Origin: OLB9 sp041392785
GTDB lineage: Bacteria > Bacteroidota > Bacteroidia > Chitinophagales > Saprospiraceae
Assembly (NCBI GenBank): GCA_041392785.1
Contig: JAWKLK010000006.1
Location: 124,001 to 188,000 of the forward strand
Direction: 5' to 3'
Length of the DNA: 64,000 nucleotides
The first letter of the stretch is position 1. Each line of letters opens with the position of its first letter. Shown here piece after piece: positions 35,127 through 43,636 of this stretch. Below the pieces are notes generated by a model that was not told where the DNA came from, did no database searches, and saw only the letters and a program-made list of their open reading frames with translations. The translations under genes were made by a program, and so were the position numbers.

Positions 35127-36710
35127 GTGGCTGTTAATTTTGAATATGATTATATCATTATAGGAAGTGGTTTTGGAGGATCCGTATCGGCATTGAGATT
35201 ATCACAAAAGGGTTATAAAGTTTTAGTAATCGAAAAGGGAAAGTGGTTCAAAGATGTTCACATGTTTCCAAAATCAAATTGGAATTTGAAAAAATGGCTT
35301 TGGTATCCAAGAATAGGATGGAATGGAATTCTCAATATCACCATAATGAGACATTTGATTGCTTTAAGTGGTGTTGGTGTAGGTGGTGGATCACTTGTAT
35401 ACGCCAATACCCTTCCAGTACCTAAATCGCCTTTCTTCAAATCCGGTTCATGGAGTAAATTAATGGACTGGGAAAAAGTATTAATGCCATATTATGCCAT
35501 TGCCAAACAAATGCTAGGGTCAAATGTGAATCCTCATCAATCAGTGTCTGATGATGTCATGCAAGCTCTTGCCACCCGACTTGGCTCTGAACATGCATTC
35601 GCCCGTACTGAGGTTGCTGTTCATTTTGGAAGTAAAGAATCCAAAATAAATACTAATGATCAAAATACAGATGCCCCCGCCATGAACCCATGTTGTTTAT
35701 GTGGAGGATGTATGTTGGGTTGTAGATATAACTCAAAGAATACGCTCGATAAAAACTATCTATACCAAGCGCAAAAACTAGGTGTTGAAATTTTAGCTGA
35801 AAATCTTGTAACAAATGTAGAGCCAATATCTTCTGAACATACACATGGATACAAAGTCACAACAAAAACGGTAACGGGACTTAGTAAATCTAGGAAAAAG
35901 TTTACTTCCAAAGGAGTCATATTTTCTGGAGGCGTATTAGGTACAATTCCATTACTATTAAAACTAAAGAAATCAACACTACCAAAAATATCTGATATGA
36001 TTGGTTCAGGTATTCGTTCTAACTCTGAAAACCTGATAGGAGTGACAAGTTTTGAAAAAGATGCCGACTTTACTAAAGGTATTGCTATAGGATCCATTGT
36101 GACCGTGGACGAATCAAGGCATGTGGAACCCGTCAGATTTCCTGCAGGATCAGGATTTTGGAGAATTTTTATGGCCCCAATGACAAGCGGCTCGACACTT
36201 ATAATGCGTATTTTCAATATTTTAAAAGACTTAATTATTCATCCTATTTCTAATGCTAAAGCTTTCTTCATAGATGACTGGAGTAAAAAGACAATCATAC
36301 TGTTGTATATGGAAAGTATAGAAAGTACATTAAAAGTTCAGTGGTCAAAATACTTTGGTTTGTCAAGTCGATCAGAAAAAGGAAGACCACCAACAGCATT
36401 TAATCCTATTGCAAAAGATGTCGCTAAGAAAGTAGAAGCTATTGTAAATGGCAAAGCTATGGTTTTGATCAGTGAGTCACTATTTGGAATTCCTACTACA
36501 GCCCATATTTTGGGTGGTGCCTGCATGGGTAAAGACCATTCAGAAGGTGTCATAGATGCCCAATGCAATGTGTTCGGTTATGAAAACATGAAAATATGTG
36601 ATGGTAGTTTCATCTCTGCCAATATAGGAGTGAATCCGAGTCTCACCATTACTGCCATCACTGAATATGCTATGAGTAAAGTACCCAACAAAAGTGATTT
36701 AACCCACTAA
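35127..36710 (+). CDS. GMC-family FAD oxidoreductase (cholesterol oxidase-like)
   Basis: From a GTG at 35127 the protein has 527 residues and begins a few residues before YDYIIIGSGFGGSVSALRL, the FAD-binding Rossmann motif (GxGxxG). The next blocks are LSGVGVGGGSLVYANTLPV and PCCLCGGCMLGCRYNSKNTLD, a Cys-rich segment seen in this GMC subgroup. The C-terminal GMC part follows, with GIPTTAHILGGACMG and GVIDAQCNVFGYENMKICDGS. It oxidises an alcohol, possibly a sterol-like or carotenoid substrate, with FAD. A TTG start at 35073 would add a 18-residue hydrophobic stretch; the GTG fits the family better. Confidence 0.85.
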   Translation: MAVNFEYDYIIIGSGFGGSVSALRLSQKGYKVLVIEKGKWFKDVHMFPKSNWNLKKWLWYPRIGWNGILNITIMRHLIALSGVGVGGGSLVYANTLPVPKSPFFKSGSWSKLMDWEKVLMPYYAIAKQMLGSNVNPHQSVSDDVMQALATRLGSEHAFARTEVAVHFGSKESKINTNDQNTDAPAMNPCCLCGGCMLGCRYNSKNTLDKNYLYQAQKLGVEILAENLVTNVEPISSEHTHGYKVTTKTVTGLSKSRKKFTSKGVIFSGGVLGTIPLLLKLKKSTLPKISDMIGSGIRSNSENLIGVTSFEKDADFTKGIAIGSIVTVDESRHVEPVRFPAGSGFWRIFMAPMTSGSTLIMRIFNILKDLIIHPISNAKAFFIDDWSKKTIILLYMESIESTLKVQWSKYFGLSSRSEKGRPPTAFNPIAKDVAKKVEAIVNGKAMVLISESLFGIPTTAHILGGACMGKDHSEGVIDAQCNVFGYENMKICDGSFISANIGVNPSLTITAITEYAMSKVPNKSDLTH

Positions 36711-37619
36711 TAAGTTTTGACATGTGACGCAAGTATCCTTGGAATTTCTTTCAAATAACACATCAATTCTACCTAAAACGATTCCTGCCCACCCTACCTG
36801 ATTGATTAGAACTGGTTTGCCGTCCTTATTCTTTCGCCTGTCCGGTTGATTCAGGAAAGTGTGTGTATGACCACCGATTATAAGGTCAATATCTTTTGTC
36901 TCTTCCGCCAAAGAAATATCTGACAATCTAGATTCATTATATTTATATCCTAGATGGGATAAACAGATAATATAATCACATTTCTGATCTTGTTTAAGCC
37001 AAGTTGCCCATTTCTGTGCTGTACTGATTGGGTCATGATAGACAGTACCTTTATACAATGCTGATGGCACTAAACCTTTCAATTCTATGCCAATCCCAAA
37101 AACACCAATTTTGACGCTTCCCTTTTTGAAAATCTTGAAATTGGATGTTTTACCATTCATTTCTGTATCCGAAAAATCATAATTTGATGAGAGTAAAGGA
37201 AAATTTGCATGTACCATTTGTTTAGATAAACCGTCTACGCCTGCATCAAAATCATGATTGCCAATCGTGCCTGCATCATATCCCAATTGGGACATTAATT
37301 TTATTTCTAGCTCTCCGCCAAAAAAATTGAAATATGGAGTACCTTGAAATATATCGCCAGCATCAAGGAGGAGGACATGTTTTTCTTGCTCTCTAATTTT
37401 TTTTATCAAAGATGATCTTTTCGCAACACCGCCTAATCCCTGGTTCTTACTTCCGTCCATGGGAAATGGTTCTATTCTTGAATGCACATCATTCGTATGT
37501 AAAATCGTCAATTTCTGCACATTAGCTTCATCTTCAGAAGCGTATAACGGAAATGCTCCCGTAGACAGGATCAAAGAGGAAATTGTTACATCTTTTATAA
37601 ATTTTCGTCTGCTTGCCAT
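36699..37619 (-). CDS. Metallophosphatase, 5'-nucleotidase catalytic part
   Basis: The 306-residue protein has a Tat-like signal (MASRRKFIKDVTISSLILST). It has the calcineurin-like metallophosphatase motifs ILHTNDVHSRIEPF, LLDAGDIFQGTPYFNFFGG, TIGNHDFDAG, CLSHLGY and IIGGHTHTF. This is the N-terminal domain of UshA-type 5'-nucleotidases. The matching C-terminal domain is the separate gene just upstream (37619-38359). It overlaps by TAATG with that gene and its tail overlaps the convergent GMC gene by 12 bp. Periplasmic. Confidence 0.92.
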   Translation of the reverse strand: MASRRKFIKDVTISSLILSTGAFPLYASEDEANVQKLTILHTNDVHSRIEPFPMDGSKNQGLGGVAKRSSLIKKIREQEKHVLLLDAGDIFQGTPYFNFFGGELEIKLMSQLGYDAGTIGNHDFDAGVDGLSKQMVHANFPLLSSNYDFSDTEMNGKTSNFKIFKKGSVKIGVFGIGIELKGLVPSALYKGTVYHDPISTAQKWATWLKQDQKCDYIICLSHLGYKYNESRLSDISLAEETKDIDLIIGGHTHTFLNQPDRRKNKDGKPVLINQVGWAGIVLGRIDVLFERNSKDTCVTCQNLLVG

Positions 37620-38359
37620 TATTCAGTGATTCTTTGTGAAGGGTTTACTATTATATTTCTGCCTTTTGAAGTTTCATCCTTTATATATTGTATCAAAAGA
37701 TCCCTAACCAATGCATTGGTATTGTGCATAGGTGCTCCTTTCATCATTTCCATATTATCCCCACCAAGTGCCACATAATCAGGTATAGCTACATTATAGG
37801 TTTTTAAGGTGTCCAATGGCATTCCTTTTATAAAAATATTTGTAGCCTCGCCATATGCGATATGGAAATTTACGGTATTACTTATCGGCCATCCCCCTGA
37901 TTGTGCCAACCTATCGAACAACTTTTTAACCAAGTTACCTTTTAATTCTACGATATACATCACATTATCAAATGGCATCAATTCATATACCTTACCGATA
38001 GTGATATCGCCAGGTGCGAAACTATTCAACCTTATTCCACCATAGTTTTGAATAGCAAAGTCCAGTGAGTCTTGTACCAACTTCTGTGTCTCTGCCAGCA
38101 GCGCATCAGTAAACCAATTAGTAAGAGATGAACTAGGCTTTCCTTTCACCATTTCCGCTTCATTGTAACCGATGACTTCATTCATAGTAGCGTCCAATTG
38201 CACCTTATAAGGTTCAATAGCTTCAGCTATGGCAACATCAACAGGATAAGATGCTTTTTCTATCCTATATGTTCGTGTTTGCACATCAGCGAGGTGATTT
38301 TGTTTAGCACAACCTATGGTAAAAAATAAAAGATAAAAAGCGAATAAGTATTGCTTCAT
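37619..38359 (-). CDS. 5'-nucleotidase C-terminal domain lipoprotein
   Basis: From the chosen start the protein has 246 residues and a lipoprotein signal (MKQYLFAFYLLFFTIGCAKQ; lipobox TIGC). It corresponds to the 5_nucleotid_C substrate-binding domain: NWFTDALLAETQKLV, AIQNYGGIRLNSFAPGDITI, ELMPFDNVMYIVELKG, YNVAIPDYVALGGDNM. Together with the metallophosphatase gene that starts at its stop codon it would rebuild a full 5'-nucleotidase as two chains. The start 11 codons upstream lacks a normal signal peptide and is rejected. Confidence 0.9.
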   Translation of the reverse strand: MKQYLFAFYLLFFTIGCAKQNHLADVQTRTYRIEKASYPVDVAIAEAIEPYKVQLDATMNEVIGYNEAEMVKGKPSSSLTNWFTDALLAETQKLVQDSLDFAIQNYGGIRLNSFAPGDITIGKVYELMPFDNVMYIVELKGNLVKKLFDRLAQSGGWPISNTVNFHIAYGEATNIFIKGMPLDTLKTYNVAIPDYVALGGDNMEMMKGAPMHNTNALVRDLLIQYIKDETSKGRNIIVNPSQRITE

Positions 38360-38363
38360 GTTA

Positions 38364-38876
38364 TTAAGAATTAAATAATAATTGTGCTTCATCTTTTATG
38401 GCTTTTTTTGCGACACCGATTGGATTGATTCGATTTTCGTGCATGTAGGTTTGGATATTCGTAAGTAGATCAGCAGGTGTAGACCCATTTCCATTTGAAA
38501 TAATATCCTGGATTTGTTCTTTGGTCAATTGTATAATATCCCATAGTTTATCACTGAGATATAATTGTTGAGACAAATTATGTTCATATTCTTGCTGTAC
38601 AGCTATTAACATAGCACTTTTAAGTTCTTTGGCTCCCAGATCAGCATTGGTCAGTCTGAAGAAAAGATTTTCTGGAGTGATTCTTTCACACATCATCAAT
38701 ACCCTTTCATACGCTTGCAATTTCAGAGGATAAGCAGAATTACTTTGATTTGCTCTCAATTTCAAGGCTTCCAATCTATACTGATGCTTCAAAAAATTAT
38801 TAAATAAATAAAAAACCGTGGCAAAAACCACCAAGGCAGGAACGCTATACTTCAAAATTTCTAAAATACTTTCCAC
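38364..38876 (-). CDS. Conserved Bacteroidota protein with one membrane helix
   Basis: The 170-residue protein has one N-terminal helix (about 10-28, YSVPALVVFATVFYLF) and then a cytosolic or periplasmic helical part with LRANQSNSAYPLKLQAYERV and CERITPENLFFRLTNADLG. I recognise it as a family found only as uncharacterised proteins in Bacteroidota. It precedes the split 5'-nucleotidase genes by 4 bp and is probably cotranscribed with them. Confidence 0.75.
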   Translation of the reverse strand: MESILEILKYSVPALVVFATVFYLFNNFLKHQYRLEALKLRANQSNSAYPLKLQAYERVLMMCERITPENLFFRLTNADLGAKELKSAMLIAVQQEYEHNLSQQLYLSDKLWDIIQLTKEQIQDIISNGNGSTPADLLTNIQTYMHENRINPIGVAKKAIKDEAQLLFNS

Positions 38877-38992
38877 TATACCAAATTGAATATTGTCACA
38901 AAATAAGTCAAAACTTTGAACATATTATTCATGTAGCTTGTTTTTGATTTTTAAAATATTGTTATTACATTAATTCGGACTTTTCATTACAC

Positions 38993-39340
38993 ATGACCAC
39001 AAATACAATAGCACAACCAATTTCATTGACTGAAGGCGCCATTAAGCAACTTAAAAGAATATTTGTAGAGCAAAATCTCACAGAAGATCATGGATTGCGC
39101 ATCGGGGTAAAAGGCGGAGGATGCTCTGGATTCAATTATATTATGGGGTTCGATGTTCAAAAGGACAAAGATGATGTCTATGAAATAGATGGATTCAAAG
39201 TTTTTATTGAAAAAAGCCATGCACTATATCTATTAGGTATGGAAATAGATTGGTTGGAGGGATTGAATAACCGTGGTTTTACTTTTAATAATCCAAATGC
39301 AAAGGAAACCTGCGGTTGTGGTACTTCTTTTTCAGCCTGA
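38993..39340 (+). CDS. A-type iron-sulfur carrier (IscA/SufA/ErpA family)
   Basis: The 115-residue protein has the A-type carrier motif with three cysteines: GGGCSGFNY (first Cys), and the C-terminal CGCG (two cysteines). It ends with SFSA. These proteins hand 2Fe-2S/4Fe-4S clusters to apoproteins. It is unaccompanied by isc/suf genes here. ruvB follows 14 bp downstream, so the two may share a transcript. Confidence 0.94.
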   Translation: MTTNTIAQPISLTEGAIKQLKRIFVEQNLTEDHGLRIGVKGGGCSGFNYIMGFDVQKDKDDVYEIDGFKVFIEKSHALYLLGMEIDWLEGLNNRGFTFNNPNAKETCGCGTSFSA

Positions 39341-39354
39341 TCTGAAATTCATAC

Positions 39355-40383
39355 ATGAATCCAAATCTTGATCCTACCCAAAACAGTTTCAAACCTGAAG
39401 ACAAACAGCTTGAAAAGGCACTTAGGCCTAAGGAATTATTAGAATTCAATGGACAACCGAAAATAGTTGAAAACCTCAGTGTATTTATTCAAGCAGCTAA
39501 GTTGCGATCAGAAGCTTTGGATCACGTATTATTACACGGTCCTCCTGGACTTGGCAAAACCACACTTTCTTTTATAATCGCAAATGAATTAGGATCCAAC
39601 CTCAGGATCACTTCTGGTCCAGTCTTGGAAAAACCTGGAGATTTGGCTGGTTTATTGACAGGTTTGGAAGAAGGAGATGTCTTATTTATTGACGAAATCC
39701 ATAGATTAAATACGGTTGTAGAAGAATACCTTTATTCAGCAATGGAGGATTATCGCATCGATATCATGATCGATTCAGGCCCGAATGCCAGAAGCATTCA
39801 GATAAATCTCAATCCCTTCACACTTGTTGGGGCGACGACTCGTATGGGACTTTTGACGGCACCTATGAGGGCTCGATTTGGAATTACTTTTCTTTTGGAT
39901 TATTATGATGTCAAGACTTTAGAGCGTATATTGCGTAGAAGTGCTGAAATCCTAGATGTAGAAATAGATTCGGACGGTGCACATGAAATAGCCAGAAGAA
40001 GTAGAGGAACACCAAGGATAGCTAATGCACTGCTTAGAAGAATCCGAGATTTTGCACAAATCAAGGGGGACGGGAAAATTTCTAAAGCTATTGCTGAATT
40101 TGGGTTGAATGCTCTCAACGTGGATGAAAGTGGATTGGACGAAATGGACAATAGAATATTGACAACCATTATAGAAAAATTTAAAGGTGGTCCGGTTGGG
40201 ATCAGCACTATAGCTACAGCAGTTGGCGAAGAAGTGGGTACAATTGAAGAAGTGCATGAACCCTTCCTTATCATGGAAGGGTATCTCCAACGCACGCCAA
40301 GAGGAAGGGAGGCCACTGCAAAAGCATATAAGCATATTGGCAGGGTACCTCCTACCATTACAGGCACATTATTTAATACATAA
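39355..40383 (+). CDS. ruvB: Holliday junction branch migration helicase RuvB
   Basis: The 342-residue length and motifs are those of RuvB: LRPKELLEFNGQ, Walker A HGPPGLGKTT (about 61-70), LEKPGDLAGLLTGLEEGDVL, Walker B LFIDEIHRLNTVVEEYLYSAMED, the VGATTRMGLLTAPMRARFG sensor block and a C-terminal winged helix ending RTPRGREATAKAYKHIG. It forms hexameric rings that drive branch migration with RuvA; ruvA and ruvC are not in the window. The stop is 13 bp before the next start. Confidence 0.98.
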   Translation: MNPNLDPTQNSFKPEDKQLEKALRPKELLEFNGQPKIVENLSVFIQAAKLRSEALDHVLLHGPPGLGKTTLSFIIANELGSNLRITSGPVLEKPGDLAGLLTGLEEGDVLFIDEIHRLNTVVEEYLYSAMEDYRIDIMIDSGPNARSIQINLNPFTLVGATTRMGLLTAPMRARFGITFLLDYYDVKTLERILRRSAEILDVEIDSDGAHEIARRSRGTPRIANALLRRIRDFAQIKGDGKISKAIAEFGLNALNVDESGLDEMDNRILTTIIEKFKGGPVGISTIATAVGEEVGTIEEVHEPFLIMEGYLQRTPRGREATAKAYKHIGRVPPTITGTLFNT

Positions 40384-40396
40384 ATCAAAACCTTTT

Positions 40397-41755
40397 ATGC
40401 ATTATTGCGAAAACATATTGGAAACGATAGGTAATACTCCTATGGTCAAACTACATAAAGTAGTAGATGAGTTGCCTTGCCTAGTATTGGGGAAGGTAGA
40501 AACATTCAATCCAGGCCACTCTACCAAAGATAGAATGGCACTTAAAATGGTAGAAGATGCGGAGAAATCGGGCAAACTTAAACCCAATGGAACACTGATA
40601 GAATGCACATCTGGAAATACAGGTATGGGCATTGCACTAGCAGGTGTAGTAAAAGGATATAAATGTATTTTCACTACCAGCGATAAGCAATCGAAAGAGA
40701 AATTTGATATGCTCCGTGCATTGGGTGCCGAGGTCATCGTCTGTCCGACTAATGTAGAACCAACTGATCCTAGGTCTTATTATTCAGTAGCAGAAAGATT
40801 GAGTAAAGAAATTCCGAATAGTGTCTGGTTAAATCAATATGACAATCTTTCTAATAGGCAAGCCCATTACGAGTCTACCGGCCCTGAAATCTGGCAACAA
40901 ACAGATGGAAAAATCACACATTTTGTGGTTGGTGTAGGCACCGGAGGAACAGTATCAGGAGTGGCAAAATATTTAAAGGAGAAAAACCCAAATATCAAAA
41001 TATGGGGTATAGACACCTATGGGTCTGTCTTTAAAAAATACCATGAAACAGGCGAATTTGACACCAACGAAATCTATCCATACATTACAGAAGGAATTGG
41101 AGAAGACATATTACCAAAAAATGTAGATTTCAGCTTGATAGATCATTTTGAAAAAGTGACGGACAAAGATGCTGCAATTATGGCCAGAAGACTTGCTAGA
41201 GAAGAAGGCCTACTACTAGGATACAGTGCGGGTTCAGCAGTAGCTGGAATAAACCAAATGAAGACAGAACTCACACCTGATGATGTAGTTGTAGTGCTAT
41301 TTCATGATCATGGTAGTAGATACGTTGGAAAATTATTCAATGATGATTGGATGAGAGAGCGAGGTTTCCTTGAATCTGATCTCAAAGTAGCTGACTTGGT
41401 TAGAAATAAAAAAGATAAAAAATTCATAAGTGTAGATAAAAAAACAGCAGTAAAACACGCATTGAATATCATGAAAGAGTTAGACATTTCTCAGTTGCCT
41501 GTGATGTCCGATAATGATATTGTAGGAGCAATTACTCAAAGTAAGATTTTGGAGTTCATTCTCAACAATCCTTTACACAATAGCGATGCAGCTGTAAGTC
41601 AAGTTATGTCTGAACCATTGCCAATAGTGCAACTAGATTTAGCAGTAAAAGAACTTAACAAATATATCACTAGAAACACGCCAGCAGTGGTGACGAAGGA
41701 TAGATCAGGTGATTATATCGTCATAACACAATATGACATAATCCAATCAATGTAA
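40397..41755 (+). CDS. Cystathionine beta-synthase (PLP enzyme with C-terminal CBS domains)
   Basis: From the ATG at 40397 the protein has 452 residues and begins MHYCENILETIGNTPMVKLHK. The PLP enzyme part (about 1-320) carries the lysine in NPGHSTKDRMALKM, the phosphate loop ECTSGNTGMGIALAG and the GVGTGGTVSGVAKYLKEKNP loop. Two CBS domains follow (about 330-452, ISQLPVMSDNDIVGAITQSK). It makes cystathionine from serine and homocysteine, or acts as an O-acetylserine thiol-lyase. The longest ORF has an extra 58 residues in a different reading of the ruvB region and is not used. Confidence 0.94.
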   Translation: MHYCENILETIGNTPMVKLHKVVDELPCLVLGKVETFNPGHSTKDRMALKMVEDAEKSGKLKPNGTLIECTSGNTGMGIALAGVVKGYKCIFTTSDKQSKEKFDMLRALGAEVIVCPTNVEPTDPRSYYSVAERLSKEIPNSVWLNQYDNLSNRQAHYESTGPEIWQQTDGKITHFVVGVGTGGTVSGVAKYLKEKNPNIKIWGIDTYGSVFKKYHETGEFDTNEIYPYITEGIGEDILPKNVDFSLIDHFEKVTDKDAAIMARRLAREEGLLLGYSAGSAVAGINQMKTELTPDDVVVVLFHDHGSRYVGKLFNDDWMRERGFLESDLKVADLVRNKKDKKFISVDKKTAVKHALNIMKELDISQLPVMSDNDIVGAITQSKILEFILNNPLHNSDAAVSQVMSEPLPIVQLDLAVKELNKYITRNTPAVVTKDRSGDYIVITQYDIIQSM

Positions 41756-41894
41756 ATAGTATTTCATATAAAAAGCGAAATATATTGGTTCAAAGCATGT
41801 TTGTATAAAATTTTAAACATGTATACAATACTATTTTTCAATTAAATAAATGAAAAATAATGACTAATTACATATCTTTCTCAAAAAGAAAGGT

Positions 41895-41902
41895 TATATT
41901 TG
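41895..41902 (+). promoter_or_regulatory. -7 element for the DUF2892 gene
   Basis: TATATTTG is a perfect -7 match. It lies 50 nt before the ATG at 41953. Confidence 0.45.
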
Positions 41903-41952
41903 TAGCAACAAATTTCATTTTTTAATTTAATCACCTTCAAAGACGAAACATT

Positions 41953-42153
41953 ATGACAACCAACATGGGTAGTACTGACAAACTGATCAGATTAATTCTT
42001 GCAGCTGTAGTAGCAGTTCTTTATTTTACAGGTATGATCTCAGGAACACTTGCCATTATTTTAGGAATTGTAGCCATTGTATTTGCATTGACTAGTTTTA
42101 TGGGCTATTGTCCCCTCTACTCTGTAATTGGTAAGAATACACTTAAAAAATAA
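41953..42153 (+). CDS. DUF2892 (YgaP-type) small membrane protein
   Basis: The 66-residue protein has two membrane helices (about residues 12-29 and 34-50) and the pattern of DUF2892: MGSTDKLIRLILAAVV and FMGYCPLYSVIGKNT. DUF2892 proteins are common small inner-membrane proteins; the family role is unknown. It has its own promoter. Confidence 0.88.
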   Translation: MTTNMGSTDKLIRLILAAVVAVLYFTGMISGTLAIILGIVAIVFALTSFMGYCPLYSVIGKNTLKK

Positions 42154-42265
42154 AGTGATTCCGCGAGGAAAGATATTTTTCTTAAGTTTTAACTCCATAC
42201 CCTATTCATTTTCAACGCAATAAGCGAAAAGATGAAAATATTTTATAAAATGTGGATATAATATT

Positions 42266-42295
42266 TTTGAAAAATTAAAAATAGGCTTACCTTTG
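42266..42295 (+). promoter_or_regulatory. Full promoter of tRNA-Lys
   Basis: TTTG at 42266-42269 (-33) and TACCTTTG at 42288-42295 (-7) are separated by 18 bp, matching both Bacteroidota elements and close to the usual ~20-bp spacing. It lies 29 nt upstream of the tRNA. It is the clearest promoter in the window. Confidence 0.7.
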
Positions 42296-42324
42296 CGTCG
42301 CTTTTCAAAAAAGCAATCAGAGGA

Positions 42325-42397
42325 GATCTGGTAGCTCAGCTGGTAGAGCAATACACTTTTAATGTATGGGCCCTGGGTTCGAATCCCAGCCAGATCA
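42325..42397 (+). tRNA. tRNA-Lys (anticodon TTT)
   Basis: A 73-nt tRNA with acceptor GATCTGG/CCAGATC, anticodon stem ATACA/TGTAT around CTTTTAA, and T arm CTGGGTTCGAATCCCAG. CCA is not encoded. Confidence 0.96.
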
Positions 42398-42415
42398 CTT
42401 AGAAATTTTTAACAT

Positions 42416-42448
42416 AGCCTATAAGTCAATGATTTATAGGCTTTTTTA
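42416..42448 (+). terminator. Terminator of tRNA-Lys
   Basis: A 9-bp stem AGCCTATAA/TTATAGGCT (42416-42424 with 42434-42442) is followed by a T run. Confidence 0.8.
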
Positions 42449-42466
42449 TTGCATGTTACTATTCCT

Positions 42467-42746
42467 ATCGTCGTAGTTTTAACTGCGGTGTGACGCATTA
42501 GGAATTTTTTAATTCCAAATACAGAAACACATTAATATAGGTATATTATCATCAAATATCACCTGTAATGTAAGGACATTAAGATTGAATCTAAATTCTT
42601 TGCAAGTTCTTCCTTTACAATAATGGTAGAGGGTGAATTGTAAATTCATAAAATATCGGATTAAAGTCAGATGCTTCGACCATCGATGTTATCAAATAAA
42701 TGATTAAGGGTTTCTTGCTGTTCAAGGTCTGGTGATCCTAAAGTCA
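42467..42746 (+). repeat. ~280-bp direct repeat, copy A
   Basis: This non-coding block matches copy B at 43305-43585 along its whole length with a few substitutions and small indels. It begins near ATCGTCGTAGTTTTAACTGC, contains the palindrome GGAATTTTTTAATTCC and ends near GATCCTAAAGTCA. The two copies flank a toxin-antitoxin pair. It may be the remnant of a mobile element or of a duplicated gene end; no intact ORF is seen. Confidence 0.85.
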
Positions 42747-42815
42747 CTAGGCTTTGGATAGCGGAACTTTTTGTGTTTTGATATTGTTAGTAATTATTTA
42801 AATTAAAAGAATATC

Positions 42816-43037
42816 ATGGACACCATCATAATTCATACTGAAAGGTCAAAAACCAAAGCACTTACTGAGTTTCTTCAAGTATTTGGTGTAAAGTATGATT
42901 TAATTGAAAAGAATAATGTAGACTCTCAAATATACAATGAAAAATTTGTTGCTGAAATTTTAGAGTCGAAAGAAGACAAATTAAATGGAAAAGGAAGCAA
43001 GGTAACTATACAAGAGCTAGAGTCCTTATGGAAATAG
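42816..43037 (+). CDS. Antitoxin of a YoeB-type toxin-antitoxin pair
   Basis: The 73-residue protein begins MDTIIIHTERSKTKALTEFL and ends with a charged helix VTIQELESLWK, like the short DUF2683/antitoxin proteins found before YoeB-type toxins in Bacteroidota. Its stop overlaps the toxin start by 10 bp (ATGGAAATAG), the usual coupling. It would bind and neutralise the toxin and repress the operon. Confidence 0.75.
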   Translation: MDTIIIHTERSKTKALTEFLQVFGVKYDLIEKNNVDSQIYNEKFVAEILESKEDKLNGKGSKVTIQELESLWK

Positions 43038-43285
43038 TCTTATTGCCAAAAGCAAAAGAACATATACAATATTTTATCAGTACTGGAAATAAAAAAGTAT
43101 TGAAAAAAATTACCTAATTACTCGTTGCCATTCAATCTAATCCATACACCGGAATTGGTAAACCCGAGCCTTTAAAACATAAATTGTCTGGGTTGTATAG
43201 CCGTAGAATCGATTTAGAACATAGGTTGATCTATGAGATAGATAAAGAGACAATATTTGTTTATTCCTGTCTGGGACATTACTAA
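43028..43285 (+). pseudogene. YoeB-family mRNA-interferase toxin, interrupted by a nonsense codon
   Basis: The 86-codon frame starts ATG at 43028 and reads MEIVLLPKAKEHIQYFIST. Codon 30 at 43115-43117 is TAA. Reading through it gives LLVAIQSNPYTGIGKPEPLK and HKLSGLYSRRIDLEHRLIYE, ending YSCLGHY, which is a clear YoeB match with the R-x2-H and C-terminal His/Tyr catalytic residues. So the frame is intact except for one premature stop, and only a 29-residue fragment can be made. The frame may be inactivated recently, or the stop may be a sequencing error. Confidence 0.82.
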
Positions 43286-43304
43286 ATATTAAAATAATTA
43301 TCCG

Positions 43305-43585
43305 ATCGTCGCAGTTTAAACTACGATGTGTGCATTAGGAATTTTTTAATTCCAAATACAGAAAGACATTATTATAGGTATCTTTTCATAAAATATCACC
43401 TGTAATGTAAGGACATTAAGATTGTATCTAAATTCTTTGCAAGTTCTTACTTTTACAATAAAGGTAGAGGGTGAATTGTAAATTCTTAAAATATCAGATC
43501 GAAGTCTGAGACTTGGACTCACAAGGTAACCAAATAAATGATTAAGGAATATCTTACTTTTCAAGGTCTGGTGATCCTAAAGTCA
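43305..43585 (+). repeat. ~280-bp direct repeat, copy B
   Basis: This is the second copy of the block at 42467-42746, in the same orientation, so the toxin-antitoxin pair lies between two direct repeats with about 560 bp between them. A 72-codon frame across it on the minus strand is not conserved in copy A, so it is not a gene. Confidence 0.85.
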
Positions 43586-43636
43586 AAAGTTTTTCATCCA
43601 AAAACTCTCATTTACATTATTGAGTGTTTATATTTA

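Noticed and set aside
39903..40388. A 161-codon minus-strand ORF opposite ruvB
   Set aside because: It is antisense to a conserved gene, has no family pattern and no promoter; treated as a shadow.
40223..40396. N-terminal extension of cystathionine beta-synthase
   Set aside because: It overlaps the end of ruvB in another frame and the enzyme's own N-terminus starts at the ATG at 40397.
41796..41821. 7-bp hairpin after cystathionine beta-synthase
   Set aside because: The stem is weak and the following T run is interrupted; not called a terminator.
43346..43564. A 72-codon ORF in direct repeat copy B
   Set aside because: The frame is broken in copy A, so it is not under coding constraint.
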